Source: Actinomadura atramentaria DSM 43919 (lineage in GTDB: Bacteria > Actinomycetota > Actinomycetes > Streptosporangiales > Streptosporangiaceae). From it: a DNA stretch of 64,000 nucleotides. Below the pieces are notes generated by a model. The model worked only from the letters and a program-made list of their open reading frames with translations. It was not told where the DNA came from and did not search any database. Below are positions 33,443-42,123 of the stretch, in pieces. Both the position numbers and the translations under genes were made by a program. The stretch is taken from assembly GCF_000381885.1 (NCBI RefSeq), contig NZ_KB907213.1:62001-126000 (forward strand). Direction: 5' to 3'. Each line of letters starts with the position of its first letter. Position 1 is the first letter of the stretch.

Positions 33443-35326
33443 TCAGTCTTCGGCCAGGACGATGACCGTGTCCTCCGCGCTCAACTCCAGCGGCGCGCGC
33501 TTGTCCGGATTCAGGACGACGCCGTAGTCCGGCGGCTCGTGGAACCGGTCGTGCAGCCGGTACCCGAGCGCCGTCTCCGATCTGCGGCGCGCGGCCTCGA
33601 TCACCGTCGCGAAGTTCGCCGTCGCGCCCGGCCGCAGGTAGTCCGACGCGGGTTTCAGGTACAGCTCCGAGCCCTCCGGGTCGAGCAGGTCGGTGAACAC
33701 GTCGTGCAGGTGGCGGTTCTCGCTGAGCTGGGTCAGCATCAGACTGATCAGCTTGTCGCTGACGACGAAGTCGTCGGCCTTGGTCACCTGCGCGACCTCG
33801 CGGTTCGCGTCGTCGTTGATCTCGCTGACGATCGAGTACGGGTCGCCCGCGACGCGCTCGATGTCGCGCAGGTGCAGCAGCGTGACGAGCGTCCGCGCGT
33901 CGGCGTGCTGCGGGTCCAGGCCCGCGTCGCCGAGGACGATGACGCGCCGGAACGACAGGACGTCCAGTTCCTCCAGCCGCGTCCGGTCCGTCGGATCGCA
34001 GTGCTCGAAGCCGACCGACAGGTTCGCCAGCGGAGCCAGGCCGCCGCGCGGGTCGTCGCAGCGCGCCGCGATGACCAGTTCCGAGCCGGGCTCCACGAAC
34101 GAATCCAGCAGCTCCACGATCTTCGCGCCGCGGCCGTTCCAGCCCGCGAGCAGCGTCCGCTCCGGCGCGCGGGGCGTCGGCGCGGCCGTGGTGACCGCGT
34201 CCTCCACGACGGGGACGGGGTCGTCGGCGAGCCTGATCAGCAGATCGTCCTCGGCCAGGATGATCACCTCGTCCCCGGCCTCGACGACCCGGTCCGGCGG
34301 CGGATTCACCAGCACCTCGCCCTCAGCCGTCCGCACGCCGACCGGGATGCCCAGCTCGTACGCGCCGAGCGCCGCCCCGTACGTCATGCCCGTCAGCGAC
34401 GGCTCGGGCCGCATGTAGAACTCGTGGCCCTCGTAGTTGAGCAGGTCCGTGCAGACGGTCGACAGGCCCGACTGCCGGTGCGACTGGACGATGAGCTGGA
34501 TCGCGATGTCGTCCGCGTCGATCACCTGCGCGGCCGGGCCGCCCGCGAGCCGCGCGGCGGGCAGGTTCGCCGACCGGTGGACGGCCGCGACGACGTGCGG
34601 GCGGCGGCCCTCCCACGCCCGCGCGCCGAGCGACAGCAGCACCTTGATGACGTGGTTGTCGGCCTCCGGACCGGGCGGCGACAGCACGATGATCGAACGG
34701 GCCGTGCCCGGGCTGACGAGTTCGAGGTCCGCGACCTTCAGCGGGTTGCCGCGCCGGCACACCACGCGCGTCCGGCCGGTGTCGCCCACCCGCGACCGGA
34801 TCGCCTCCTCCATGTCCACCTTGTCCTGGTCGGCGAGGATCGCTATGCAGGACCGGCCCTGCCCCTTGTTCGCCTCCGCCAGCTCCGCGACGACCGTGAA
34901 CACCTGCTCCGACCAGCCCAGCACCAGCGTGTGGCCGCGCTCCACGATCACCGACCGGCCCTTGCGCAGCTCGGTGATCTTGCCTTCGAGGCCGGTGGTC
35001 AGCACACCGATCAGGGCGCTGACGATGAAGATGCCGCCGATCGTCGCCGTCAGCATCAGCGCCAGGTACGGGCCCGAGCCCTCGTCGCCGCCCATCGTGC
35101 CGGGATCGAGCGTGCGCAGCAGGCTGCGCCACAGCAGGCCGTTCCAGTGGCCGTTCTCGTCGGAGTCGTGCGGGGTGAACACCGCCGCGAGCGTCGCGAC
35201 GACGAGGATCAGCACCCCGGACGCCAGGGCGAGCCAGCCGATGAGGGCGGGGGTGCCCTTGGCCATCGTCCCGTCGAACCAGTAGCGCAGCCGATCCCGC
35301 CGCCTGACCCGTGCCACCCCGGCCAC
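33443..35326 (-). CDS. CASTOR/POLLUX-type ion channel with RCK/TrkA-N domains
   Basis: About 627 aa from the GTG at 35326 (GTG at 35317 is equally possible; neither has a strong Shine-Dalgarno). RDRLRYWFDGTMAKGTPALIGWLALASGVLILVVATLAAVF contains the first membrane helix (about 25-48). A second hydrophobic segment, YLALMLTATIGGIFIVSALIGVL, follows the pore-like loop. The cytoplasmic part has two tandem RCK-like modules (RGHTLVLGWSEQVFTVVAELAEANKG..., then RTLLAGWNGRGAKIVELLDSFVEPGSELVIAA) and ends VIVLAED. The family is related to plant CASTOR and POLLUX and to calcium-gated potassium channels. Ion selectivity in bacteria is not established. Confidence 0.9.
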   Translation of the reverse strand: MAGVARVRRRDRLRYWFDGTMAKGTPALIGWLALASGVLILVVATLAAVFTPHDSDENGHWNGLLWRSLLRTLDPGTMGGDEGSGPYLALMLTATIGGIFIVSALIGVLTTGLEGKITELRKGRSVIVERGHTLVLGWSEQVFTVVAELAEANKGQGRSCIAILADQDKVDMEEAIRSRVGDTGRTRVVCRRGNPLKVADLELVSPGTARSIIVLSPPGPEADNHVIKVLLSLGARAWEGRRPHVVAAVHRSANLPAARLAGGPAAQVIDADDIAIQLIVQSHRQSGLSTVCTDLLNYEGHEFYMRPEPSLTGMTYGAALGAYELGIPVGVRTAEGEVLVNPPPDRVVEAGDEVIILAEDDLLIRLADDPVPVVEDAVTTAAPTPRAPERTLLAGWNGRGAKIVELLDSFVEPGSELVIAARCDDPRGGLAPLANLSVGFEHCDPTDRTRLEELDVLSFRRVIVLGDAGLDPQHADARTLVTLLHLRDIERVAGDPYSIVSEINDDANREVAQVTKADDFVVSDKLISLMLTQLSENRHLHDVFTDLLDPEGSELYLKPASDYLRPGATANFATVIEAARRRSETALGYRLHDRFHEPPDYGVVLNPDKRAPLELSAEDTVIVLAED

Positions 35327-35518
35327 CCGCCCCGTCTTGTCGTGGTTTCGCCCGTCCCGCCGGACAGACAACCACGGATCGCGAAGGCGGCGCACCCGCG
35401 GCGCGGCCGAATGGGCGGGCGCGGGCGGGGAAGGGGGTGAAAGGTTTTGGTTCTCGGTCAAAGCGGAGATGGACCACTGGCGTCCCCGCAGCCGCAGGGG
35501 AGTTTCGGCGTCCCGCGC

Positions 35519-35543
35519 GTTTCCACCGGCCCAGCCGGGGCAG
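35519..35543 (+). promoter_or_regulatory. Possible sigma-B/F-like promoter for the RsbW-like gene
   Basis: GTTT-N15-GGGCAG resembles actinobacterial stress sigma promoters (GTTT-N14-16-GGGTAT-like). It lies 36 bp before the ATG. Low information content in such GC-rich DNA makes chance plausible. Confidence 0.3.
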
Positions 35544-35578
35544 TCTGCCATTGTCGAGGGAAACGGAGGCGATCCGGT

Positions 35579-35983
35579 ATGAAGGTCGTGATCGAGATGA
35601 CCCTGCCCCGGGACGCCGGGAGCGCTCCGCTGGCCCGGCACACGCTCGACGCCTCCCTGCGCGGGCTCGGCGTCGGTCCCGACGCCCGGGCCGACATCGC
35701 GCTCGCGCTGAGCGAGGCGTGCGCCAACGTGATCCAGCACGCGCACGCCAGCCAGCAGTACGAGGTCCGCGCCCGGATGGACGGCATCCGCTGCGTGGTC
35801 GACGTCATCGACGGGGGCGACCGGGTGGACCGCGCGTCGTGGGAACGCGCCGACGCCGCGCCGCACGCGGAGAACGGGCGCGGGCTCCAGCTCATCCGCG
35901 CCTGCACCGAACAACTGCACATTTCCGACCGAATGCACGCGGACGGGTCCGTGGTGCATTTCGAGAAATCGCTGGTCGAGTGA
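35579..35983 (+). CDS. RsbW-like ATP-binding anti-sigma factor / serine kinase
   Basis: 134-aa GHKL (HATPase_c_2) protein of the partner-switching type: it sequesters a stress sigma factor or phosphorylates a STAS anti-anti-sigma partner. N box ADIALALSEACANVIQHAHA, G1 box CVVDVIDGGDRV, G2 box HAENGRGLQLIRACTEQL. The ATG at 35579 has GGAGG at good spacing. Its stop overlaps the GTG of the next gene, which encodes a truncated STAS domain, so this was once a kinase/antagonist pair. The intact STAS protein at 42124-42522 could be a partner. Confidence 0.9.
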   Translation: MKVVIEMTLPRDAGSAPLARHTLDASLRGLGVGPDARADIALALSEACANVIQHAHASQQYEVRARMDGIRCVVDVIDGGDRVDRASWERADAAPHAENGRGLQLIRACTEQLHISDRMHADGSVVHFEKSLVE

Positions 35984-36177
35984 ATTCGGGCGGCGGCTCG
36001 CTACCCGGGCCGCAGGACTTCCGCGTGCGACCCGCGGGAGAAGTCGTGGAATTCAGCGCCGCCCACCGCCATTACGGCGACCACACCGTCGTGTCCCTCT
36101 CCGGGGACGCGGACGTCACCACCGGTGAACGGCTCCGGGAATCGCTTCTCGGGCTCGCCGCGGACGAGACCGTCTGA
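35980..36177 (+). pseudogene. Truncated STAS (anti-anti-sigma) gene
   Basis: 65 residues from a GTG overlapping the RsbW-like stop. VVEFSAAHRHYGDHTVVSLSGDADVTTGERLRESLLGLAADETV is the first half of a STAS domain (strands 1-3, helix 1). The protein stops before the FxDSxG segment with the phosphorylatable Ser, so it cannot act as a normal antagonist. A perfect terminator hairpin follows 6 bp later and then a REP-like element, which may mark the truncation point. Confidence 0.75.
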
Positions 36178-36183
36178 CCAAAA

Positions 36184-36215
36184 CCGGCCGGGCCGCGCGA
36201 ACGCGGCCCGGCCGG
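36184..36215 (+). terminator. Terminator after the truncated STAS gene
   Basis: Perfect 14-bp stem CCGGCCGGGCCGCG / CGCGGCCCGGCCGG with a CGAA tetraloop, followed by TCTGTGGTTC. Confidence 0.88.
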
Positions 36216-36246
36216 TCTGTGGTTCGGCCACGGCGCGAGCGCGGCG

Positions 36247-36273
36247 GATCGCGAAGCGATGCCGCGCTCGCAC
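36247..36273. repeat. REP-like dispersed palindromic element (copy 2)
   Basis: 27 bases identical to 20008-20034, inside a larger structured block (36233-36318). The block contains GCGAGCGCGGC..GCCGCGCTCGC and a second stem CAGGTCAGGC / GCCTGATCTG enclosing AAGCCG-cgag-CGGCTT. It sits between the truncated STAS gene and the 3' end of the LPVTG protein gene. Confidence 0.72.
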
Positions 36274-36319
36274 CAGGTCAGGCGAAGCCGCGAGCGGCTT
36301 GGCCTGATCTGCGATCAAC

Positions 36320-37003
36320 TCAGCCGGTGACCGGGAGGTCGCCGCGGACCGGGTGCGGCTTCGGCGCGGCGGAGTGCGGGGGCGTCACCGGCTTGGCCGG
36401 GAGCTTCCCGCAGGTCGCGGACGAGACCAGGATCGTCTGCGCCTTCCCGCCGCCGAGCGGGACGCGGACCGCGAGCGCCGTCACGCGCAGCCGTCCGTCG
36501 CCGAGCCGCTCCTGCTTGTTGATGACGACCGAGCCGTCGCCGAGCCCGTCCACGTGGAACGGCACGGTGGTGTTCGGCGGCGGGCTGACGTCGAGGTGCT
36601 TCCCGGCGACGACGGCGTTCGCGACGTGCGAGACGCCCCGCCCGTCGCGGCAGGTCGCGCTGACGGCCTGCGCGAACAGGCCCGCGGTCGGGACCTTGAG
36701 CGTCGCGACGTCGGAGTGCGCGTAGCCCTTGGCGGCCTTGACGTTGAGCACCCCGGCGTCCACGACCTTGAGGTTCTCCCGCAGCAGGCTGCGCGAGACG
36801 GTGTCGCTGAGCGACTGGGCGACGGGCAGCGGCGGCAGCGCCACCGGCCCGGTCGCGGTGAGCCCGAACGCCGAGCTGCCGGGAGCGGGCGCGGGGGCGG
36901 GGGCGGGGGCGGCGGCGAGCGCGGGGGCCGTGGCGGTCGCGCCGAACGCGGCGGCGACGAGGCCGATCTGGACGGCGCGGCGCGCGGCCTTGAACGAGGA
37001 CAT
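36320..37003 (-). CDS. Secreted choice-of-anchor-P-like protein ending in LPVTG
   Basis: 227-aa exported protein. Signal peptide at residues 1-30 (RRAVQIGLVAAAFGATATAPALA), then an Ala-Pro repeat and a beta-rich domain of the choice-of-anchor P type ([74 protein letters not shown]) with two conserved cysteines. The very last residues are LPVTG followed at once by the stop. A sortase substrate would need a hydrophobic helix and basic tail after LPVTG, so the cell-wall sorting signal is incomplete. The downstream DNA is the REP-like block, suggesting 3' truncation. Confidence 0.85.
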   Translation of the reverse strand: MSSFKAARRAVQIGLVAAAFGATATAPALAAAPAPAPAPAPGSSAFGLTATGPVALPPLPVAQSLSDTVSRSLLRENLKVVDAGVLNVKAAKGYAHSDVATLKVPTAGLFAQAVSATCRDGRGVSHVANAVVAGKHLDVSPPPNTTVPFHVDGLGDGSVVINKQERLGDGRLRVTALAVRVPLGGGKAQTILVSSATCGKLPAKPVTPPHSAAPKPHPVRGDLPVTG

Positions 37004-37053
37004 GCGTCAGTCACTCCACTTCGAGGAACGTTGGTACGGGCCGACCCGGGGGG

Positions 37054-37860
37054 TCAGCCGGAGACGAGGACGACGGTTCCGAGGGGGACGCGGGACAGCT
37101 CGCGCAGCGCCGCGTCCGGCACCCGGACGCATCCGTGGGAGACGGCCTTGCCGAAGACCGAGGCGTCCGGCCAGCCGTGGAAGGCGACCGTGCCCGGCCC
37201 GCCGCCGAAGGAGTCGAGCGAGGCCGAGTGCGTGCCGAGCGGGATGACCAGCGGGCTCGGCGTCTTCTTGGCCGGGGCGAGCTGGGCCAGCACGAACGTG
37301 CGGCCGGCCGGCGTCGGGGTCTTGTCCGCGCCGACGGCCACCTTCCACGTTCCGACGCCCTTGCCGGACTTCTCCAGCGTGAGGGTGCGCCGGGCCGTGT
37401 CGACCTTGACCGTGTAGGGCGAGTGCGCGACGGTCAGCCCGTCGCCGCCGGAGATCCACCCGCTGGCCTGGTTGGGCCGGCTGGGCAGCAGGACGCGCAG
37501 CCAGTCGCCGGAGCGGTCGACGACCGGAACCCAGGTCGGGCCGCCCAGCTCCTGAACGGGGAGCGTGGCGACGGGGTGCCCGCCCGGGCCGTCGTAGACG
37601 GTGCGGGGCGCGGTCGGGTGGACCACCGTGCCGTCTCCGGCGTCCGTCGCCCCAGTGTCCCGGGGCATCTGGGCGATCTTCGCGAACGTGGTCGTCTCGG
37701 GCACCTTCCCCGTCGGGGCGGGCGCCGCGGTCGAGGGACCGCCGCCCGCGGCGGCGCCCTTCTCGCCGGAGCCCCCGCACCCCCCGAGGGCCAGGGCCAG
37801 GACGGCCGCGGGCAGCAGGGCGGCCGCGCGGGCGCGCGGACGGGTGCGGTTCTGGTTCAT
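37054..37860 (-). CDS. L,D-transpeptidase lipoprotein (YkuD)
   Basis: 268-aa exported cell-wall enzyme that makes 3-3 peptidoglycan cross-links. Lipobox LALGGC at about residues 23-28 after a hydrophobic signal (AALLPAAVLALALGG). Then an SH3-like segment (TAPRTVYDGPGGHPVATLPVQELGGPTWVPV... SGWI) and the YkuD domain with the catalytic motif HGWPDASVFGKAVSHGCVRV (HG-x-SHGCVR). The ATG at 37860 is chosen to place the signal peptide at the N-terminus; the longer frame adds an unlikely leader. It lies 50 bp upstream of the LPVTG protein on the same strand. Confidence 0.94.
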   Translation of the reverse strand: MNQNRTRPRARAAALLPAAVLALALGGCGGSGEKGAAAGGGPSTAAPAPTGKVPETTTFAKIAQMPRDTGATDAGDGTVVHPTAPRTVYDGPGGHPVATLPVQELGGPTWVPVVDRSGDWLRVLLPSRPNQASGWISGGDGLTVAHSPYTVKVDTARRTLTLEKSGKGVGTWKVAVGADKTPTPAGRTFVLAQLAPAKKTPSPLVIPLGTHSASLDSFGGGPGTVAFHGWPDASVFGKAVSHGCVRVPDAALRELSRVPLGTVVLVSG

Positions 37861-38127
37861 GGGAAGGCCCCCTCCGGGAGGCGTGATGTCCGTCCCGATA
37901 AAGATCTCGGGAGAAACATTTACGGTCGCCATCTCGCGGGGATGCTAGCGGGGACGGATGCGCGCGTGTTCGGACTTCCGGTGAATCCGGGCCGACTTTT
38001 CCGCGCGCGCGCCGATAAGTGTCCGATAAGCCCGGCTATTTCCGTAATGGCGGACGAGTTTCGCCTAGGCGGACATAGCGTGGCACATTGCGGCGCAAGG
38101 CCGAGGATTTGCGGTGAATAGTCGGAT

Positions 38128-38583
38128 TCAGCGGGGGCGGCGGGCGGCACTCCCGGCCGCCGCGGCGAATTCCATCAGGCCCCAGAGGAGTGCCTGCCGG
38201 GCCGGAACCGACATCTCCGCCAGCACCCGGCCGAGCTCCTCGTACCGCCGGGCCCGCACCCGGTCCAGCAGCCGCCGGCCCTCCGCCGACAGCCGCAGCG
38301 TCACCTCGCGCCCGTCCCGGCCCGCGTCGCGCAGCAGCAGGCCCGACGCCTCCAGCCGGTCGCACAGGCGGCTCGCCGACGACGCCAGCGCGCCCAGCCC
38401 GGCCGCGAGCCCGCTGACGTTCACCGGACCGCGCTCCACGATGAACAGCGCGCGCAACTGGGTGGGGGGAACGGGCACGTCCGGGCCCGCGTGGGCGCGG
38501 GCGACGGCCTCCAGCAGCGCGTCCGCCGCAGCGTCGAGGGCCGTCGCGGTCTCCTGCGGGTCCTGACCGAGGGGAGCGACCAT
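38128..38583 (-). CDS. MarR-family transcriptional regulator
   Basis: 151-aa MarR regulator. The winged HTH is in the middle (QLRALFIVERGPVNVSGLAAGLGALASSASRLCDRLEASGLLLRDAGRDGREVTLRLSAEGRRLL) with the DxR wing (GRDGREV). The flanking helices form the dimer interface (LDRVRARRYEELGRVLAEM). The ATG at 38583 is chosen because the upstream residues are Pro/Cys-rich and non-homologous. The gene has no evident operon partner; the response-regulator gene 116 bp upstream ends in a hairpin. Regulated genes unknown. Confidence 0.92.
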   Translation of the reverse strand: MVAPLGQDPQETATALDAAADALLEAVARAHAGPDVPVPPTQLRALFIVERGPVNVSGLAAGLGALASSASRLCDRLEASGLLLRDAGRDGREVTLRLSAEGRRLLDRVRARRYEELGRVLAEMSVPARQALLWGLMEFAAAAGSAARRPR

Positions 38584-38651
38584 GCGTCCCACTGTTACAC
38601 ACGTCGTCGGGCGCGGGCATCCCGCATTCGGCGGGCGGACCACGGGAAACG

Positions 38652-38690
38652 GCCGTGCCGCCGCCCCCGGGACGGGGACGGCGGCACGGC
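38652..38690 (-). terminator. Terminator after the response-regulator gene
   Basis: 12-bp perfect stem GCCGTGCCGCCG / CGGCGGCACGGC with additional inner C/G pairing, 10 bases past the stop of the 38700-39149 gene. Confidence 0.82.
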
Positions 38691-38699
38691 GGACGCGGC

Positions 38700-39149
38700 T
38701 CAGCGCGGCAGTTTCACGACCGTCACGAAGAAGTCGTCGATCTGCCGGACGACCTGGATGAACCGGTCGAAGTCCACCGGCTTGGTGACGTACGCGTTGG
38801 CGTGCAGGTCGTAGCTGCGCAGGATGTCCTCGTCCGCCTCGGACGTCGTCAGCACCACGACCGGGATGCTGCGCAGGTCGCGGTCGGCCTTGATCTCCTC
38901 CAGCACCGCCCGGCCGTCCTTGCGGGGCAGGTTGAGGTCGAGCAGGATCAGGTCCGGGCGCGGGGCCTTCTCGTGCTCCTCCTCGCGGCGCAGGAAGCGC
39001 ATCGCCTGCTCGCCGTCGTTGACGACGTGGAGGTTGTTGCGCAGCTTGTTGTGCTCGAACGCCTCCGTCGTCAGCAGCACGTCGCCCGGGTCGTCCTCGA
39101 CGAGCAGCACCGCGATGGCGCGCGCGTCGGGCAGCGGGTCGTCATTCAT
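38700..39149 (-). CDS. Response regulator, Rcp1-like single receiver domain
   Basis: 149-aa stand-alone receiver. Acidic pocket [10 protein letters not shown], phosphoacceptor Asp in [15 protein letters not shown], switch Thr/Ser in [12 protein letters not shown], Lys in [12 protein letters not shown]. The [29 protein letters not shown] helix is typical of Rcp1-type regulators that pair with [12 protein letters not shown] kinases. Its start overlaps the kinase gene end by 8 bp, so it is the third gene of the SpoIIE-RR, kinase, RR operon. Without an output domain it must act by protein-protein contact or as a phosphate sink. Confidence 0.95.
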   Translation of the reverse strand: MNDDPLPDARAIAVLLVEDDPGDVLLTTEAFEHNKLRNNLHVVNDGEQAMRFLRREEEHEKAPRPDLILLDLNLPRKDGRAVLEEIKADRDLRSIPVVVLTTSEADEDILRSYDLHANAYVTKPVDFDRFIQVVRQIDDFFVTVVKLPR

Positions 39150-40776
39150 CGGCGTTCTCCTTCTCGGCGGGCAGCGTCCAGCGTATGACGGTGCCGGGGG
39201 TGTCCCGTTCGGTCTCGGTGTCGAGCCAGATCCGGCCGCCGTGGTACTCGACGATCTTCTTGCACAGCGCCAGGCCGATGCCCGTCCCGGAGTACTCCTC
39301 GCGCGGGTGCAGGCGCTGGAAGATCAGGAAGATCCGGTCGGAGTGGTGCGGCTCGACGCCGATGCCGTTGTCCGCGCAGGCGAACTCCCAGTCGTCGCCG
39401 TCGCGGCGGACGGTGATCTCCACGACGGGCGCGGCGTCCGGCCGCCGGAACTTGATCGCGTTCCCGATGAGGTTCTGGAAGAGCTGCCCGAACTGCGTCC
39501 GGTCGCCGCGCACGGACGGCAGGTCCGCGACCGTCACCTCCGCGCCGGTCTCCTCGCGGAGCGTCGCGAGGTTGCCGAGGGCCTGCTCGGCGATGTCGTT
39601 GAGGTCGACGGCGTCCTCGGTCCGCGACAGCCGTCCGACGCGGGAGAAGCCGAGCAGGTCGTTGATCAGCGCCTGCATCCGCTTCGCGCCGTCCACGGCG
39701 AACTCGATGTACTGGCGGCCGCGGTCGTCGAGCTGGTCGCCGTAGCGGCGCTCGATCATCTGGCAGAAGCTCGCGACCTTGCGCAGCGGCTCCTGGAGGT
39801 CGTGGCTGGCGACGTAGGCGAACTGCTCCAGCTCCGAGTTGGAGCGGCGCAGCTCGGCGGTCTGCGCGTCCAGGAGCTGGCGGGCGCTGGCGGTGCGCTG
39901 CCACTCCTGGAGGATGCGGTGGCGCATCGCGTCGATGATCCGGGCGAGCTCGGCGATCTCGACGGGGCGGGAGACGTCCAGCGGGTGCGTCAGGTCGCCC
40001 TGCGCGACGGCCTGGACCTTGCGGCTCAGCTCCGACACCGGGCGCAGGACCGTCCGCCGGATCAGGACGGCCAGCGCGACCGCGATGACCAGGATGATCG
40101 CGAGCGCCCCGGCGACCGACCACGTCGCGGTGTCGGCGCGGTCCTGGAGCGTGCGGACGGTGCGCGCGTGCAGGGACGTGAGGTTCGCCTGCATCCGCGC
40201 GATGTCGGCGCGGACGCCCGCGAACCGGGCGCGGCCGTCGCGTTCCAGGTCGGCGGGGACGCCCTTGCCGGGGGACAGCCGGTCGGCGAACGCGGTGCGC
40301 CAGCCCGCCGCGCCACCGGTGACGCGGGCGAGGCTGTCCAGGGTGGCTTCCGCGCCGGGGACGCCGCGCAGCAGCGTCCGCATGCGGTCCGCGGCGGCCT
40401 TCTCGTCGCGGACGGCGTCCCGGTAGTCGGCGAGCGGCTGGGCGCCGCCGCGCGTCGCGCTGTCGCGGACCAGCGTGTCCTGGCGGGCGATCGAGCCGCT
40501 GAGCTGGAACATCTGGAGCGTCGCCGGGTCCACCCGGTCGATGAGGGTGTTGCGCGCGCCGATGTTGCCGCCGAGCGCGAGCGCCGCGACGGCGATGGCG
40601 CCGACGAGCAGCAGCGCGAGCAGCGCCGACCCGACGCGGTAGAGCTGGGACAGCCGCAGCTTGTCCAGGCCGCGCGGGGCCGGGCCCTGGCGGGGCTCGA
40701 CGAAGGAGGGCGGGCCGAGGATCTCCTCCAGGGCTTCGAGGTCCTCGTCGGCGGGGGTGGCCTGGTCGGTGGTCAT
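39142..40776 (-). CDS. Membrane sensor histidine kinase ([12 protein letters not shown] type)
   Basis: 544-aa sensor kinase. TM1 at about residues 48-70 ([23 protein letters not shown]), an extracytoplasmic helical sensor of about 150 residues, TM2 near 218-240 ([21 protein letters not shown]), HAMP ([27 protein letters not shown]). DHp domain with phospho-His in [17 protein letters not shown] domain with N box [15 protein letters not shown]1 [27 protein letters not shown]2 [23 protein letters not shown] at 40776 overlaps the upstream gene stop (ATGA). The paired single-domain regulator lies immediately downstream. Likely feeds a partner-switching sigma pathway given the adjacent phosphatase. 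Confidence 0.95.
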   Translation of the reverse strand: MTTDQATPADEDLEALEEILGPPSFVEPRQGPAPRGLDKLRLSQLYRVGSALLALLLVGAIAVAALALGGNIGARNTLIDRVDPATLQMFQLSGSIARQDTLVRDSATRGGAQPLADYRDAVRDEKAAADRMRTLLRGVPGAEATLDSLARVTGGAAGWRTAFADRLSPGKGVPADLERDGRARFAGVRADIARMQANLTSLHARTVRTLQDRADTATWSVAGALAIILVIAVALAVLIRRTVLRPVSELSRKVQAVAQGDLTHPLDVSRPVEIAELARIIDAMRHRILQEWQRTASARQLLDAQTAELRRSNSELEQFAYVASHDLQEPLRKVASFCQMIERRYGDQLDDRGRQYIEFAVDGAKRMQALINDLLGFSRVGRLSRTEDAVDLNDIAEQALGNLATLREETGAEVTVADLPSVRGDRTQFGQLFQNLIGNAIKFRRPDAAPVVEITVRRDGDDWEFACADNGIGVEPHHSDRIFLIFQRLHPREEYSGTGIGLALCKKIVEYHGGRIWLDTETERDTPGTVIRWTLPAEKENADE

Positions 40777-41978
40777 CGCATCTCCCCTCGGCTCAGCAGG
40801 AGCAGCGCGAGGTCGTCGGACAGGACGTCGCCGTTGCGGCGCTCGGCCTCGCCGATCAGGCCGTCCAGCAGGGCGCGGCCGCGGTCGCCGCGGGTGTGGG
40901 CGGCGGCGGCCAGCTCCAGGAGGCCGTCCAGGTCGAGGCGCTCGCCGTCGTCGTTGCCGGAGTAGCCCTCGATGAGGCCGTCCGTGTAGAGCATCAGCGA
41001 CCAGTGCTCGCCGAGGTCGACGTGCGCGACGGGCCAGTCGAGGCCGGGCAGCAGGCCGAGGGCGGGGCCGCAGTGCTCGTCGGGCAGGGCGCGGACGCCG
41101 TCCGGGGTGAACAGCAGCGGGCGGGGGTGGCCGGCGCGCCAGACGCGCAGGGAGCGCCGGTCGGGGTCGAGGGCGAACATGCAGAGCGTGGTGAAGATCT
41201 CGTCGCTCCACCGCTCGTGGCACAGGACGGTGTCGAGCGTCCGCAGCAGCGGGGAGCCGGTGTGGCCCGCCAGGACGAGCGTCCGCCAGGCCATGCGGAG
41301 GCGGACGCCCAGGGACGCCTCGTCCGCGCCGTGGCCGCTGACGTCGCCGATGACGCCGTGGACGGTGCCGTCCTCGACCTGGACGGTGTCGTAGAAGTCG
41401 CCGCCGAGCAGCGCCCGGTCGCGGCCGGGGCGGTAGCGGGCGTCGTGGCCGATCGCGGGGTCCGCGAGGATCGGGACGGGCAGCAGGCCGCGCTCCAGGC
41501 GCGCGTTCTCGCGGCCGAGGATGCGGGCCTCGACGAGCTGGCGCTCGGACTCGTCGGCGCGCTTGCGCTCGATCGCGTAGCGGATGGCGCGGCTGAGCAG
41601 CGGGCCGTCGACGTCCTGTTTGACCAGGTAGTCCTGGGCGCCCGCGCCGACCGCGGCGACGCCGACGTGGGCGTCGGCGAGGCCGGTGAGGACGAGGACG
41701 GCGGTGTAGGGCGTCGCCTTGAGGACCTGGCGCAGGACGTCGAGGCCGGCGGCGTCCGGCAGCGACAGGTCGACGATGACGCACTGGATGCCGGGGGTCA
41801 GCGAGCGGAGCGCCTCGCCGAGGGTGCGGGCGACGGTGATCTCGACGTCCGGTTCGGACTCGCTGATCAGCTCCTCGAAGAGGAACGCGTCGGCGGCGTC
41901 GTCTTCGATGAGGAGGAGGCGCAGCCGAGTGTCGGTCTCCAGGAGACCGCCCGGCCCGCTGTGTGCGACGGCGGACAC
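40773..41978 (-). CDS. Response regulator with SpoIIE/PP2C phosphatase output (RsbU-like)
   Basis: 401-aa protein. Receiver domain at residues 18-140 (LRLLLIEDDAADAFLFEEL, phosphoacceptor in CVIVDLSLPDAAG, TGLADAHVGVAAVGAGAQDYLVKQDV), helical linker, then a PP2C-type phosphatase domain (LLGGDFYDTVQVEDGTVHGVIGDVSGHGADEASLGVRLRMAW, SLMLYTDGLIEGY, DVLSDDLALLLL). By homology it dephosphorylates a STAS-domain anti-anti-sigma factor when the receiver is phosphorylated. An intact STAS gene is divergently encoded at 42124-42522. First gene of the three-gene signalling operon. ATG start retained. Confidence 0.95.
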   Translation of the reverse strand: MSAVAHSGPGGLLETDTRLRLLLIEDDAADAFLFEELISESEPDVEITVARTLGEALRSLTPGIQCVIVDLSLPDAAGLDVLRQVLKATPYTAVLVLTGLADAHVGVAAVGAGAQDYLVKQDVDGPLLSRAIRYAIERKRADESERQLVEARILGRENARLERGLLPVPILADPAIGHDARYRPGRDRALLGGDFYDTVQVEDGTVHGVIGDVSGHGADEASLGVRLRMAWRTLVLAGHTGSPLLRTLDTVLCHERWSDEIFTTLCMFALDPDRRSLRVWRAGHPRPLLFTPDGVRALPDEHCGPALGLLPGLDWPVAHVDLGEHWSLMLYTDGLIEGYSGNDDGERLDLDGLLELAAAAHTRGDRGRALLDGLIGEAERRNGDVLSDDLALLLLSRGEMR

Positions 41979-42065
41979 GGCATGGCTCCCTTCTCTACGC
42001 GCCCGGGGGTGACGGCGAGAGTCCCGGTCTGCTTGTCATCGGGCAAATGTTAAGCCAGGAGACCG

Positions 42066-42089
42066 GTTACCTGGAGTCACTCCGGGAAG
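42066..42089 (+). promoter_or_regulatory. Possible sigma-B/F-like promoter upstream of the STAS gene
   Basis: GTTA-N14-GGGAAG, about 35 bp before the ATG, resembles stress sigma promoters of actinomycetes and the element seen at 35519-35543 before the RsbW-like gene. Suggestive only. Confidence 0.3.
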
Positions 42090-42123
42090 TAAACCCGACC
42101 TGAGCGGAGGGAGACCACCGGAG

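Noticed and set aside
35327..35959. N-terminal extension of the ion-channel ORF to 35959
   Set aside because: Antisense to the RsbW-like gene and lacks homology to channel N-termini.
37861..38127. c-di-AMP-type riboswitch upstream of the L,D-transpeptidase gene
   Set aside because: Cell-wall genes in actinomycetes sometimes carry one, but I see no matching conserved core in this 267-bp region.
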